In this document: positions 26,431 through 35,584 of the stretch, one piece after another
Numbering within the stretch: position 1 is the stretch's first letter
Layout of the letters: each line of letters begins with the position of its first letter
From: Corynebacterium glucuronolyticum DSM 44120
GTDB taxonomy: Bacteria; Actinomycetota; Actinomycetes; Mycobacteriales; Mycobacteriaceae
Length of the DNA: 64,000 bases
Assembly: GCF_030440595.1 (NCBI RefSeq)
Contig: NZ_CP047452.1
Location: 1,178,001 to 1,242,000 of the forward strand
Reading direction: 5' to 3'
Notes under the pieces: generated by a model
What the model was told of the DNA's origin: nothing
What the model saw: only the letters and a program-made list of their open reading frames with translations
The model's database searches: none
Program-made: the position numbers and the translations under genes

Positions 26431-27912
26431 ATGTCTGATGTACGCGTTCGATTTTGTCCGTCCCCAACCGGCACGCCGCACGTTGGTATGGTGCGAACAG
26501 CACTTTTCAACTGGGGCTATGCCCGTCACACCGGTGGCAAACTGATTTTCCGCATCGAGGATACCGATGCTGCCCGCGATTCCGAGGAGAGCTACCAGGC
26601 GATTATCGAGTCACTGCAGTGGCTCGGGCTCGACTGGGATGAGGGGGTAGTAAAGGGTGGTCCTCATGAGCCCTACCGCCAGAGCCAGCGAGGTGACATC
26701 TACCTCGAAGTGCTGGAGAAGCTGAAGGAAACCGGATACGTCTACCCTGCTTACTCCACCAACGAAGAGGTTCAGGCTCGCCACAAGGCTGCCGGCCGTG
26801 ACCCGCACCTGGGCTACGACAACTACGATCGTGATCTCACCGACGAACAGAAGGCTGCCTTCGAGGCAGAGGGACGCAAGCCTGTGTGGCGCTTCAAGAT
26901 GCCCGAGCGTACCTGGACATGGAATGACATGGTGCGCGGAGAGATCTCCTTTGCCCCGGAGACGCAGCCCGACTACGTTGTCGCTCGTTCAGACGGATCC
27001 CCGCTGTACACAATGGTGAACCCCATCGACGACGCGATCATGGGGATCACCCACGTGCTCCGCGGCGAGGACATTCTTCCTTCCACGCCGCGCCAGCTCG
27101 CGCTGTACGAGGCGCTGAAAGAACTCGGGATTGCGAAGCAGACCCCGGAGTTCGGCCACCTCCCATTCGTCATGGGTGAAGGCAACAAGAAGCTGTCTAA
27201 GCGCGATCCGCAGTCGAACCTCTTCAACCATCGCGATGCGGGCATCATCCCTGAGGGGATGCTCAACTACCTGGCACTGCTCGGCTGGTCGCTGAAGGGG
27301 GACCAGGACATCTTTAGTGTCGATGAGTTCGTTAAGTCCTTCGACGTCCATGATGTTTTGGGGAACCCGGCCCGCTTTGACCAGAAGAAACTCGAAGCGA
27401 TCAACGCCGACCACATCCGTATGCTTGACCCGAAGGACTTTGAGGAGCGCCTCAAGACCTTCCTTGCAGAGCACTACGATTTCCATCTGCCCGATGAAGA
27501 CTTCGCCTTCGCCGCGACGCTGGTACAGACGCGCATCAAGACGCTTTCTGAGGCCTACGGTCTGCTCAAATTCCTTGTGATCGACGAGGACGAGTTCACC
27601 CTCGATGAGAAGGCAGCCCGCAAGAACCTCAAGAACGATGCGGTGCAGGCTCTCGCTGAATCTCTTGCTGCCCTTGAGCCCCTGGAGGAGTGGACGACGG
27701 AGAACATCGAGAAGGCGCTGTCGACGAGGCTTATCGACGAGCTGGAGCTCAAGCCACGTAAGGCTTACGGTGCCATCCGCGTAGCGACATCTGGTGAGGC
27801 TGTTTCTCCGCCTCTGTTCGAGTCTCTGGAGCTCCTTGGAAAGGAGCGCACGCTGGGGCGCATCAAGAAAGCTCAGACGGTCACTCCCTGGCAGGCTGAG
27901 GCGCAGCAGTAG
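26431..27912 (+). CDS. gltX: Glutamyl-tRNA synthetase
   Basis: 493-residue class I synthetase, probably non-discriminating since gatB is present. The HIGH-type motif is [18 protein letters not shown] near residue 10, and the KMSKS-type motif is KKLSKRD near residue 255. The C-terminal helical anticodon-binding domain follows. It charges tRNA-Glu, and probably tRNA-Gln as substrate for GatCAB. Downstream are a strong terminator and then tRNA-Gln and tRNA-Glu genes, a functionally matching neighbourhood. Confidence 0.97.
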   Translation: MSDVRVRFCPSPTGTPHVGMVRTALFNWGYARHTGGKLIFRIEDTDAARDSEESYQAIIESLQWLGLDWDEGVVKGGPHEPYRQSQRGDIYLEVLEKLKETGYVYPAYSTNEEVQARHKAAGRDPHLGYDNYDRDLTDEQKAAFEAEGRKPVWRFKMPERTWTWNDMVRGEISFAPETQPDYVVARSDGSPLYTMVNPIDDAIMGITHVLRGEDILPSTPRQLALYEALKELGIAKQTPEFGHLPFVMGEGNKKLSKRDPQSNLFNHRDAGIIPEGMLNYLALLGWSLKGDQDIFSVDEFVKSFDVHDVLGNPARFDQKKLEAINADHIRMLDPKDFEERLKTFLAEHYDFHLPDEDFAFAATLVQTRIKTLSEAYGLLKFLVIDEDEFTLDEKAARKNLKNDAVQALAESLAALEPLEEWTTENIEKALSTRLIDELELKPRKAYGAIRVATSGEAVSPPLFESLELLGKERTLGRIKKAQTVTPWQAEAQQ

Positions 27913-27965
27913 GCAGAGAAGCCTTCGCGCATAAGCGTGTAAAAGCGTTCTTCACAACTGGCAGG

Positions 27966-28014
27966 CTCCTCGCACCTCAGGTGGATAGTTTCACCTGAGG
28001 CGCGAGGAGTTTTG
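27966..28014 (+). terminator. Terminator after gltX
   Basis: 18-bp near-perfect stem (27966-27983 with 27992-28009) followed by TTTT. Confidence 0.93.
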
Positions 28015-28142
28015 CTAAATTCCGACGATGTCATTTTCGGCCGAATATCACACCCTAATACGAGCATTTACCTGGCGATTTGCTAGTAAACGGCGTTATG
28101 GTTATAGTTATCTGCGTTGCCGACGAGGAAGTCGGAAACAAA

Positions 28143-28214
28143 TGGCCTATGGTGTAATTGGCAACACAGCGGTTTCTGGTACCGCCATTCTAGGTTCGAG
28201 TCCTGGTAGGCCAG
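28143..28214 (+). tRNA. tRNA-Gln (anticodon CTG)
   Basis: 72-nt cloverleaf. Acceptor arm TGGCCTA pairs with TAGGCCA, and the discriminator base is G. Anticodon stem GCGGT/ACCGC encloses loop TTCTGGT (anticodon CTG); T-arm contains GGTTCGAGTCC. CCA is not encoded. Confidence 0.93.
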
Positions 28215-28247
28215 CTCTTCATTTTCGGATGAAGTAAAAATAAATAT

Positions 28248-28320
28248 GCCCCGTTCGTCTAGCGGCCTAGGACACCGCCCTCTCACGGCGGCGGCACGGG
28301 TTCAAATCCCGTACGGGGTA
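28248..28320 (+). tRNA. tRNA-Glu (anticodon CTC), copy 1
   Basis: 73-nt cloverleaf. Acceptor GCCCCGT pairs with ACGGGGT, and the discriminator base is A. Anticodon stem CCGCC/GGCGG encloses CTCTCAC; T-arm GGGTTCAAATCCC. It is identical over its full length to the copy at 42624-42696. Confidence 0.95.
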
Positions 28321-28326
28321 CAGAGT

Positions 28327-28364
28327 TAAGGCAGTCAGTTTGTCACTGGCTGCCTTAGTTGTTT
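28327..28364 (+). terminator. Terminator after tRNA-Gln/tRNA-Glu
   Basis: 12-bp stem (28327-28338 with 28346-28357, one G-U pair) followed by GTTGTTT. Confidence 0.8.
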
Positions 28365-28916
28365 ATTGGCGCGACGTGCATGGTATGACTGCCGGTGTGG
28401 GCTAGTGTGTGGCGCCGACCGGTGAAGAGCGTGACCCACTATTGAATTCCTTGCTGGTAGAGAGAACGCCAACTGGAACGGAAACGGCACTACGGTCTTC
28501 GCACGTTTTATTGTCAGGTATTTCTTTCGATTATTTCAGTCGGTCGCGATCAGCGAAGTTACTGTACTCGAAAGCGTGCTTTGGTCTCTCAGTAATTGTG
28601 AACAGCTTCAAGGAACCCCCGCAGTGATCGTTTCCTAGGGCGCGGGAGTAAGGATCATTACCGACCATCACGACTCCACCACGAGCCGATTGTTCCTTAT
28701 ACCGGGGTGAGGGGCGTGGGAGGGGGTTCGAGAGGGTTGGAGGGGGTACCCTCCCGGATTCTTCGCCGTGCGTTCAATGGTAGACGGTTTTACACTCTCA
28801 GTAACACATGGGAATGAGCACATCGGCGATGGAGAATCAGCCATTGTCGTGTACTCCCACCGTTGGATTACCCAATCGCATCGTCTCACATTGACCTTTT
28901 CGAGTAAGGAAAAAGA
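28365..28916. other. Intergenic stretch with a G-rich segment, no gene recognised
   Basis: Short open frames here have no recognisable protein features. From 28704 to 28746 the plus strand carries seven closely spaced G-runs (4, 4, 3, 5, 3, 2 and 5 G), followed by the partly palindromic GGAGGGGGTACCCTCC (28740-28755). This is capable in principle of G-quadruplex or hairpin formation. Confidence 0.5.
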
Positions 28917-29795
28917 ATGGTTGCTCTACATGGAACGTTCATTGGCGGAACACCCTTTTTGCCTGAGGGATATACATGGCCCAAAGGAAGATCTGGCCGG
29001 CCGCTGACCTTTGTTATCCAGGTTAATCTTGCTGATATTCCGACACTTGATGGCTACCCCTCACACGGGTTGCTGCAGCTCCTTACGGGAAATGATCTGT
29101 TTTTCGGCTCCGAAATTGAAGACACCTGCGATCTCGACAATCTTCGGAAGGATGCCGACGGCTGGGAACTGCGTTTCATCCCACGTATTCCCGGCACGGA
29201 CTCTGCGGACCTTCCGCCTACTTCTCAGGATGCCATTCCTGCACCGAGTACCTTCGAGAGGTATCTGCCTTTCGTAAAAGAGGCAGATTATGTGTTTGAA
29301 AATCCGGTTGAACTCAACGGACGGCTGGCATCTTATCGTGGCAGCGAGCACTTCTTCGAGAAGGAAGAAGATGAACGCATGCGATTCCTTGATGAAGATG
29401 AGATGGAGTATGAGACCTGCTTTGTGGACTCAACTCCGGAGGTTGTGCAGTCGAGCGACAAGCTGTGTGTGGAGCTTGTTGACATTCTCGGTGAGGAAGA
29501 GGAGAGGGTATCCAATATCATCTTTGGCCCAGCCGGTACTTTTGCTAACGATCTCTTCTTTCCAGAGGGGTACACTCACCTTCTCAACCTGTCCACTGAT
29601 AACTTTGACACGCTCATCTGGGGCGATTGCGGCACAGCGCACGTGTACGTCAGGGATGAGATTCTTGCTTATATGCGGCAGGAGAACGCTGAGCCACTCA
29701 TTTTAGGCCCTCTTTCCTCTCTCGATGAGGCCCCCGGAAATCGTTTCGTGACAGAAAAAGAGCTACCTGTAATTTTTACGGTGGACTGTTTCTAA
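28917..29795 (+). CDS. YwqG/DUF1963-family protein
   Basis: 292 residues, similar to Bacillus YwqG (DUF1963). The N-terminal pattern is GGTPFLPEGYTWPKGR followed by LTFVIQVNLADIP and a SHGLLQLL strand, and a C-terminal block reads AHVYVRDEILAYMRQENAEP. The middle is acidic. The family is widespread but without an agreed function, and neither signal peptide nor membrane segment is present, so it should be cytoplasmic. ATG 28917 has GTAAGGA upstream. It sits just inside the tRNA-Glu-bounded segment and is followed by its own hairpin. Confidence 0.75.
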   Translation: MVALHGTFIGGTPFLPEGYTWPKGRSGRPLTFVIQVNLADIPTLDGYPSHGLLQLLTGNDLFFGSEIEDTCDLDNLRKDADGWELRFIPRIPGTDSADLPPTSQDAIPAPSTFERYLPFVKEADYVFENPVELNGRLASYRGSEHFFEKEEDERMRFLDEDEMEYETCFVDSTPEVVQSSDKLCVELVDILGEEEERVSNIIFGPAGTFANDLFFPEGYTHLLNLSTDNFDTLIWGDCGTAHVYVRDEILAYMRQENAEPLILGPLSSLDEAPGNRFVTEKELPVIFTVDCF

Positions 29796-29870
29796 GAAAT
29801 CCGCCCGAGACTGCACCATTGGGCTCTGACCTCATGCGTCTTTGAGACTGTCCACGTGCTCTACGAGCCG

Positions 29871-29922
29871 ATGCCCCACCTAGATGCGTGGTTTTCCTCG
29901 CATCTGAGTGGGGCATTGTTTG
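29871..29922 (+). terminator. Terminator-like hairpin after the YwqG gene
   Basis: 18-bp near-perfect stem (29871-29888 with 29899-29916), then TGTTTGT. Directly after it, TTGTCG-AGGGTGTACGAG occurs twice in tandem (about 29919-29962). No gene is present up to 30095. Confidence 0.75.
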
Positions 29923-30045
29923 TCGGAGGGTGTACGAGGCTTGTCGCAGGGTGTACGAGAGAGGGGGGAATTGGTTCTTGCGCTAGGAAGGGTTAGCCTC
30001 GGATTTGGCTCGGGTGGCGGTGATGGAGGGACCGGGCACTAGAGC

Positions 30046-30079
30046 AAAAAAATCGTGGCACGAAGATCGTGCCACGATT
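30046..30079 (-). terminator. Terminator of the PorH-like gene (minus strand)
   Basis: Perfect 13-bp stem AATCGTGGCACGA / TCGTGCCACGATT; on the minus strand it is followed by seven T. Confidence 0.93.
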
Positions 30080-30095
30080 GAGGTATTCCTAGAAG

Positions 30096-30296
30096 TTACT
30101 TCTTGGAGATAGCGTCCTTGCCCTCGGCAACCTTGTCAGCAGCGTCTGCCTTGGAGGAGCCCTCAGCACCCTCGAAGGCGGAGCTGAGCTTGTCGAAGTT
30201 GGAGGAGAGGTTCTCGAAGTCGATGTCGCCGGAAGCGATGCCCTTGAGAGCCTTGATGATGGACTTTACAATGTTGAGAGTGGTGCTGAGATCCAT
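30096..30296 (-). CDS. PorH-like small outer-membrane (mycomembrane) porin polypeptide
   Basis: 66 residues starting MDLSTTLNIVKSIIKALKGI, mostly amphipathic alpha-helix, acidic in the middle, and without a signal peptide. These are features of corynebacterial PorH/PorA polypeptides that assemble into channels in the mycolic acid outer membrane and are exported without a classical signal. A very strong ribosome binding site (AAGGAAGGA) and a near-perfect terminator suggest high expression. In C. glutamicum porH and porA are adjacent; here a single gene is present and no partner was seen in the flanks. The assignment rests on size, composition and N-terminal resemblance, so it is moderate. Confidence 0.6.
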   Translation of the reverse strand: MDLSTTLNIVKSIIKALKGIASGDIDFENLSSNFDKLSSAFEGAEGSSKADAADKVAEGKDAISKK

Positions 30297-30802
30297 GGAT
30301 CTGGTCCTTCCTTTTCTTATGGGAATTTAAGGTTTCGCGCTACGTCTTTGTGGCGCGGTTTCTGATAGTAGCAGACAGCGTGTGGAGTTTGTCCAGCGCA
30401 ACGCCCCATTCTTCTTTAAAGATATCACCTTAGCGCACATAAAGCCTTACTCTTAGTAAAAGTTAAGTTTTAGGGGGAAAGTTTTGTATTTTGGTATTCT
30501 CCCAGCTAATCGCGGAGCGGAAGGTGGATTTTGGGTGCCGGTCGGTTGTTTTTCTTATGTTCTACAAAGTTTCCGTACGGCAGAGGTGTGTACCCTACAC
30601 CGGGGGTAATTAACGCAATCGGGCTGCTATTCGCAGGTGGATTTTGAGGGGTGTTGCTGAATGAGCGTGCCTATCCGCCTCTCACCCCGCGTTCTACGAG
30701 CGGACAGTAGAGGTGCTGCAAAGCCAAGTATTAACGGAGAGTTAACTGTTTAGGTCTGCGTAGGTAACTAACCGTTAACGTAATACGTTTAGGTTCACAT
30801 TC
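30297..30802. promoter_or_regulatory. Divergent regulatory region between the PorH-like gene and ugpA
   Basis: 506 bp without a gene. Nearest ugpA, TTAAC-type cores recur in register at 30731 (TTAAC), 30742 (TTAAC), 30764 (GTAAC) and 30775 (TTAAC), that is at 11, 22 and 11 bp. Such a period is typical of OmpR/PhoB-family response-regulator sites. TAATAC at 30781 is a plausible -10. In C. glutamicum ugpAEBC belongs to the phosphate-starvation regulon of PhoR; the same control is inferred here. Confidence 0.5.
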
Positions 30803-31750
30803 ATGGCTACGCTAATACCTGCGGTGAGCGAAAGGCCTGAGGTATCCGAAATATTCGCGCATAAGAAGCAACGTCCGCAATACAGCACCAAACAGATGCT
30901 GTTGGCGGCAGCGCTGGTGCTTCCGAACCTCATACTTCTGGTCATCTTCACCTACCGCCCTCTCATCGACAACATCAGGATCTCGTTCTATAACTGGAAC
31001 ATTTCCTCCCCGCGAATGAAGTTTGTGGGCTTGGATAACTACATTGAGTGGTTCACTGCCCCGGAGACAAAAACGGTTGTTTTCAACACTGCCGTGTTTA
31101 CATTCTTCGCAGTGGCGGGTTCCATGATGATCGGACTTGCACTGGCGCTTTTGCTCGACCAAAAACTGTTCGGTCGGAGCGCGGTGCGATCCATGGTGTT
31201 TGCACCTTATGTTATTGCCGGCGCCGCCATCGGCGTTGCTTTCCAGTTTGTGTTCGACCCCAATTACGGACTCATCCAGTACTTCCTCGGTTGGTTCGGG
31301 ATCGAATCACCAAACTTCTATCAAGAGTCCAAGTGGGCGCTGTTCATGATCACAACCACGTACGTGTGGAAGAACGTGGGCTACGTATTCGTCATTTACT
31401 TGGCTGCACTGCAGGGGCGCCGTAAGGATCTCGATGAGGCAGCGGAGATTGATGGAACTCCGCCGATGCGTCGCTTCTTCCGAGTTGTCATGCCTCAGTT
31501 GCGCGGGACGACATTTTTCCTGTCGATCACTGTGCTACTGAACTCCTTCCAAGTTTTTGACATCATCAACGCGATGACAAAGGGTGGGCCGTTCGGCTAT
31601 GGCACCTCAACCATGGTCTTCCAGGTGTACCAGGAGACCTTCGTGAATAGCCGTGCCGGTTACGGTGCTGCCGTCGCCACGATCATGTTCCTTGTCGTTC
31701 TCGTTATCACCGCTATCCAGGTGTACTGCCAAGAAAAGGGGGATAAGTAA
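30803..31750 (+). CDS. ugpA: sn-Glycerol-3-phosphate-type ABC transporter permease
   Basis: 315-residue MalF/UgpA-type permease with six membrane segments. The EAA loop, which contacts the ATPase, is visible as LDEAAEIDGTPPMRRFFRVVMPQLRG. First gene of four in the order permease-permease-binding protein-ATPase, as in ugpAEBC of C. glutamicum. The ATG lies only ~15 bases after a TAATAC -10-like element and lacks a strong ribosome binding site, so its mRNA may have a very short leader. Its TAA is directly followed by the ugpE ATG. Substrate assignment follows the operon order and UgpB similarity. Confidence 0.85.
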   Translation: MATLIPAVSERPEVSEIFAHKKQRPQYSTKQMLLAAALVLPNLILLVIFTYRPLIDNIRISFYNWNISSPRMKFVGLDNYIEWFTAPETKTVVFNTAVFTFFAVAGSMMIGLALALLLDQKLFGRSAVRSMVFAPYVIAGAAIGVAFQFVFDPNYGLIQYFLGWFGIESPNFYQESKWALFMITTTYVWKNVGYVFVIYLAALQGRRKDLDEAAEIDGTPPMRRFFRVVMPQLRGTTFFLSITVLLNSFQVFDIINAMTKGGPFGYGTSTMVFQVYQETFVNSRAGYGAAVATIMFLVVLVITAIQVYCQEKGDK

Positions 31751-32779
31751 ATGTCGAGCGCAATTGGTGTAGGCACAGGAGATGGCACCACCAGGCGCAC
31801 GAAGCGCCGTCTGACCAGTGGACGTAAGCGCCAGCTCCCACTGCCGGAAGGCCCGAAGAAGAACCTGCCCCCAGTTCCAGGATCACAGGGAGAGGGCGAG
31901 CCCGTCATCACCGACGCGCAGCGGAAGCGTGTTGCGCGAGGCGGGGGAATGGAGCATACGTCCACGATTGCCAGGGTGTTCGGGTACATGGCGCTTGCTG
32001 CCACTGTCCTTGTCATCCTCGTGCCGCTGTACTTCATTGTTGTTACCTCGTTTAAGACATTCCAGGATGTCTACTCGGATCCAATTACTTTCTGGCCAAA
32101 TCCTTTTGCCCCAGAGAACTATTCCTATGTGATGGAAACCTCAGGCTTCAACCTTTATCTGAGAAACTCTGTCATCATCACGGCGATACTCACCGTAGTG
32201 GAAGTCGGGCTGGGTGTGATGAGCGCCTATGCGTTTGCGTTCCTCAAGTTCCCCGGTCGCAACCTGCTTTTCATGCTCGTCATTGCGACGCTCATGGTGC
32301 CGAACCAGATCACGATCATTTCAAACTATGCGCTGGTCGCCTCCCTCGGTTGGCGTAACACATTCGCCGGTGTGATCATCCCGCTTGCCGGCGTTGCTTT
32401 TGGCACGTTCCTCATGCGTAACCATTTCATGAGTCTGCCGAAGGAAATCATGGAAGCTGCCGAAATGGATGGTGCTGGATTTTTTACCACGCTGTTCAAG
32501 GTTGTCCTGCCGATGAGCTGGCCGACGTTGTCGGCGTTTGTCCTCATTACGGTTGTCGGTGAATGGAACCAGTACTTGTGGCCATTCCTTATCACTGACA
32601 CCGCGGCGACTGCTCCACTTCCTGTTGGCCTTACACGCCTGCAGGATGCCGAGGGCCTCACCAACTGGGGACCAGTTATGGCGGGCACTGTGCTCACCAC
32701 CGTCCCCATGCTCGTTGCCTTCCTATTGTTGCAGAAGAAGATGATCAAGGGCTTGACCGCAGGCGCGGTCAAGGGCTAG
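31751..32779 (+). CDS. ugpE: sn-Glycerol-3-phosphate-type ABC transporter permease
   Basis: 342-residue MalG/UgpE-type permease. An unusually long hydrophilic N terminus of ~70 residues (basic, Pro-rich) precedes six membrane segments. The EAA loop is IMEAAEMDGAGFFTTLFKVVLPMS. The start codon abuts the stop of ugpA, so translation is likely coupled. The C terminus LQKKMIKGLTAGAVKG is typical of the family. It forms the membrane channel with UgpA. A 165-bp gap with no clear terminator separates it from ugpB. Confidence 0.87.
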   Translation: MSSAIGVGTGDGTTRRTKRRLTSGRKRQLPLPEGPKKNLPPVPGSQGEGEPVITDAQRKRVARGGGMEHTSTIARVFGYMALAATVLVILVPLYFIVVTSFKTFQDVYSDPITFWPNPFAPENYSYVMETSGFNLYLRNSVIITAILTVVEVGLGVMSAYAFAFLKFPGRNLLFMLVIATLMVPNQITIISNYALVASLGWRNTFAGVIIPLAGVAFGTFLMRNHFMSLPKEIMEAAEMDGAGFFTTLFKVVLPMSWPTLSAFVLITVVGEWNQYLWPFLITDTAATAPLPVGLTRLQDAEGLTNWGPVMAGTVLTTVPMLVAFLLLQKKMIKGLTAGAVKG

Positions 32780-32944
32780 ATCACAGAGCCTTGTTCCGGA
32801 AAACAATCCTGTATCGCAGAACAGAGACTCTGCCGGACAACAAAGACCGTCCCCATCAACAAGACAACCCCTGGAAACACATCCCTTTTCCTGCCGGCGC
32901 GTGTCGCACCGTCAGATAACACACCTCATTCAAGGAGAATCACA

Positions 32945-34264
32945 ATGAACCCGCTCAACATTGAAATCAGCCGTCGTAAGGCTCTCGGACTCGGCGTCAT
33001 GGGCGCAACCGCCCTCGGACTGGCATCCTGCGCTGGTGGTAGCACCAGTGCCGCCGGTGGTGGCGGACAAGAAGGAAACGGCACGCTGCAGTTCTGGTCC
33101 AACCACCCCGCTAGCTCCAAGGATATGGAGCAGGAGATGATTGATGCCTTCATGGCGGAAAACCCGGATATTCCCGTCGAGCTTGTGAGCGCAGGCGCCA
33201 ACTACGAGGAGCTCGCTCAGAAGTTCAACGCAGCTCTTGCCGGCGGAGACCTGCCGGACGTCATTGTCGCTAGCGACGTGACCTGGTTTAACTTCGCCTT
33301 CAACGAGGCCACCACTCCGCTGGATGACCTGTGGAAGGAAGTAGGAACCGACCAGGATAGCTACGTAGACACCCTCCGCGAGGACTATGCCTACGATGGC
33401 AAGCACTACGGCGTTCCATACTGCCGCTCCACCTGCCTCATGTACTTCAACACGGACATTCTGGCTAAGGCGGGCCTTCCCACAGATCGTGGGCCGAAGA
33501 CGTGGCAGGAGTTCGCAGAGTGGGCACCCAAGCTCGTAGAAGCCAACGGCGGCAAGCCGGCGGTTGTCGTGCCCGATGGTTCGAACTACCTTGACTGGTA
33601 CTTCCAGGGCATGATCTGGACCTTTGGTGGTGCCTACTCCAAGGAGTGGGAGCCCACGTTTACGGATCCGAAGTCCATCGAGGCGGGAGAGTTCCTCAAG
33701 GAAATGGTGGGGAAGAGGTACATCGACGTTCAAACCGATCCCACTGTGCAGTTCGGCGCAGGTAACGCCGCAGGTTTGTTGGAGTCCACAGGCTCGCTGC
33801 AAGGCCTGAACAAGACGGCCACCATTCCGTTCATCACCACCTACCTCCCGGGGCCGACCCCGGGCTGCCCGACTGGCGGTGCCGGCCTCGCCGTGGCCAA
33901 CGGTATTTCTGATGAGCGTAAGCGCAACGCCGTAAAGTTCATCGACTTCATGACAAACGTAGAAAACACGGTGAAGTTCTCCCAGGCCACAGGCTACATG
34001 CCCGTACGCAAGGAAGCTATTGAGCATCCAGACGAGAAGGCGTACCTGAAGGACAACCCCAACGCCCAAACAGCGATCAAGCAGCTCGCTGAGAACACCG
34101 CTCCGCAGGATTACGCCCGCGTTTTCGTGCCCGGTGGCGGAGCCCGCATCGGCGGTGCGCTCGATCGCATCACCGTGGGACAGGAAGATGTCACCGCTGT
34201 GTTTGAGGATCTTCAGAAGGAAACCCAGAAGACCATCGACCAGCAGATCACGCCGTTCCTCTAA
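32945..34264 (+). CDS. ugpB: Glycerol-3-phosphate-type ABC substrate-binding lipoprotein
   Basis: 439-residue periplasmic-type binding protein of the extracellular solute-binding family 1. The N terminus carries a twin-arginine motif (SRRKALGLG) and lipobox LAS-C29, so it is probably a Tat-exported lipoprotein. The mature part resembles UgpB: PKTWQEFAEWAPKLVEA, the Gly-rich TGGAGLAVANG, ATGYMPVRKEAIE, and the Arg-containing FVPGGGARIGGALDRI near the C terminus. ATG 32945 has AAGGAG. It should deliver glycerol-3-phosphate or glycerophosphodiesters to UgpAE; a different phosphorylated or sugar ligand is possible. Confidence 0.85.
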   Translation: MNPLNIEISRRKALGLGVMGATALGLASCAGGSTSAAGGGGQEGNGTLQFWSNHPASSKDMEQEMIDAFMAENPDIPVELVSAGANYEELAQKFNAALAGGDLPDVIVASDVTWFNFAFNEATTPLDDLWKEVGTDQDSYVDTLREDYAYDGKHYGVPYCRSTCLMYFNTDILAKAGLPTDRGPKTWQEFAEWAPKLVEANGGKPAVVVPDGSNYLDWYFQGMIWTFGGAYSKEWEPTFTDPKSIEAGEFLKEMVGKRYIDVQTDPTVQFGAGNAAGLLESTGSLQGLNKTATIPFITTYLPGPTPGCPTGGAGLAVANGISDERKRNAVKFIDFMTNVENTVKFSQATGYMPVRKEAIEHPDEKAYLKDNPNAQTAIKQLAENTAPQDYARVFVPGGGARIGGALDRITVGQEDVTAVFEDLQKETQKTIDQQITPFL

Positions 34265-34307
34265 GCCCAGGTACGACAAAGGGAACGTGAAAGGAAGATA
34301 GTAGACA

Positions 34308-35468
34308 ATGGCAGCTGTAGAGTTTCGCCAGGCCTCCCGGATCTACGACCCGGCACGCCCGCCTGCAGTGAGCAGGATCAACCTCACCATCGACGATGGG
34401 GAATTCCTTGTACTTGTCGGACCATCTGGCTGCGGCAAGTCCACCACCCTGCGAATGCTTGCTGGCCTCGAGCCCGTCGATGAAGGGCAGATCTTCATCG
34501 ATGGACAGGATGTCAGTGAGTCCCGAGCTCGCGAACGCGACGTGGCAATGGTGTTCCAATCCTATGCGTTGTACCCCAATATGACGGCACGCCAGAATAT
34601 CTCGTTCGCTCTGGAGAACCAGAAGGTTCCGAAGGAAGAGATCGACAAGCGCGTCGATTTCGCTGCGAAGATGCTCCAGCTGGAGGATCTGCTGGATAAG
34701 AAGCCGGCGGCGATGTCTGGTGGCCAGCGCCAGCGTATCGCCATGGGTCGCGCAATTGTGCGGGAGCCAAAGGTGTTCCTCATGGATGAGCCACTCAGTA
34801 ACCTCGACGCCAAGCTTCGTGTGTCCACACGTGCCCAGATCGCTGCCTTGCAGCGCGAGCTGGGAGTTACGACTGTGTACGTGACCCACGACCAAACCGA
34901 GGCTATGACCATGGGGGACCGTGTGTGCGTGCTGAAGGACGGCATCCTGCAGCAGGTCGATGTGCCCCAGGTGCTGTACAACAACCCCGGTAATACGTTC
35001 GTGGCGCAGTTCATCGGGTCCCCGTCGATGACGCTGCTCGATGGTATCGCCGTGGAAGAGGGGCGTGCGGTTGTCGGCGAGGGACACCGTATGGATCTCA
35101 ACTTGGCGCGGGAAAACGCGCTAAAGCTCAGTGGTAATACCGTGATCGTTGGAGTACGACCGGAAAACTGGGAGATTGTCTCCGTCAACGAGGAGCCCGA
35201 GGAGTTTTGTCTACCACTCGACGTCGCTATCGTCGAACACCTCGGTGCGGAAATTTATACTTACTGTCACGCACACATGACAAAGAATTCTCCAGTTCGT
35301 GTCCGTGGCAAGATGGTCACCGTACGTGCCGGTAAGCACGATGTCCTTGAAAAGGGCGACCAGATCTGGGTGCGCCCAGTGCCCGATGGTTGTGTGTTCT
35401 TCGATCCGGAGACGGAGATTAACCTCTCCTACCTCCCCAATCGTGAGACCGCGCCACTGGCTCATTAG
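34308..35468 (+). CDS. ugpC: ABC transporter ATP-binding protein of the Ugp system
   Basis: 386-residue MalK/UgpC-type ATPase. Walker A GPSGCGKST is near residue 40, the signature SGGQRQRIAMGRAI near 135, Walker B VFLMDEPLSNLDAKLR near 157 and the switch His in YVTHDQTEAMTMG. The ~130-residue C-terminal OB/TOBE regulatory domain starts near 240. It energises UgpAE in the cytoplasm. ATG 34308 has GGAAG upstream. It is the last gene of the operon and is followed by a GC-rich hairpin. Confidence 0.93.
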   Translation: MAAVEFRQASRIYDPARPPAVSRINLTIDDGEFLVLVGPSGCGKSTTLRMLAGLEPVDEGQIFIDGQDVSESRARERDVAMVFQSYALYPNMTARQNISFALENQKVPKEEIDKRVDFAAKMLQLEDLLDKKPAAMSGGQRQRIAMGRAIVREPKVFLMDEPLSNLDAKLRVSTRAQIAALQRELGVTTVYVTHDQTEAMTMGDRVCVLKDGILQQVDVPQVLYNNPGNTFVAQFIGSPSMTLLDGIAVEEGRAVVGEGHRMDLNLARENALKLSGNTVIVGVRPENWEIVSVNEEPEEFCLPLDVAIVEHLGAEIYTYCHAHMTKNSPVRVRGKMVTVRAGKHDVLEKGDQIWVRPVPDGCVFFDPETEINLSYLPNRETAPLAH

Positions 35469-35492
35469 GTAGCTAAGCCGAACAGATTCGTT

Positions 35493-35530
35493 GACCCCGC
35501 ATGTTCTCGCATGCGGGGTCTACGTTATGT
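35493..35530 (+). terminator. Hairpin after ugpC
   Basis: Perfect 11-bp stem GACCCCGCATG / CATGCGGGGTC (35493-35503 with 35510-35520). The T-run is weak (TACGTTATG), so it is a probable rather than certain terminator. Confidence 0.65.
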
Positions 35531-35584
35531 GTGGACGGCCGCGTTTACTTCCCTGGGCGGCGGTGGGCCCGTAGGGTTAGTGTT

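Noticed and set aside
28409..28627. 72-codon open frame after the tRNA genes
   Set aside because: No ribosome binding site, no recognisable sequence features and no context; treated as intergenic.
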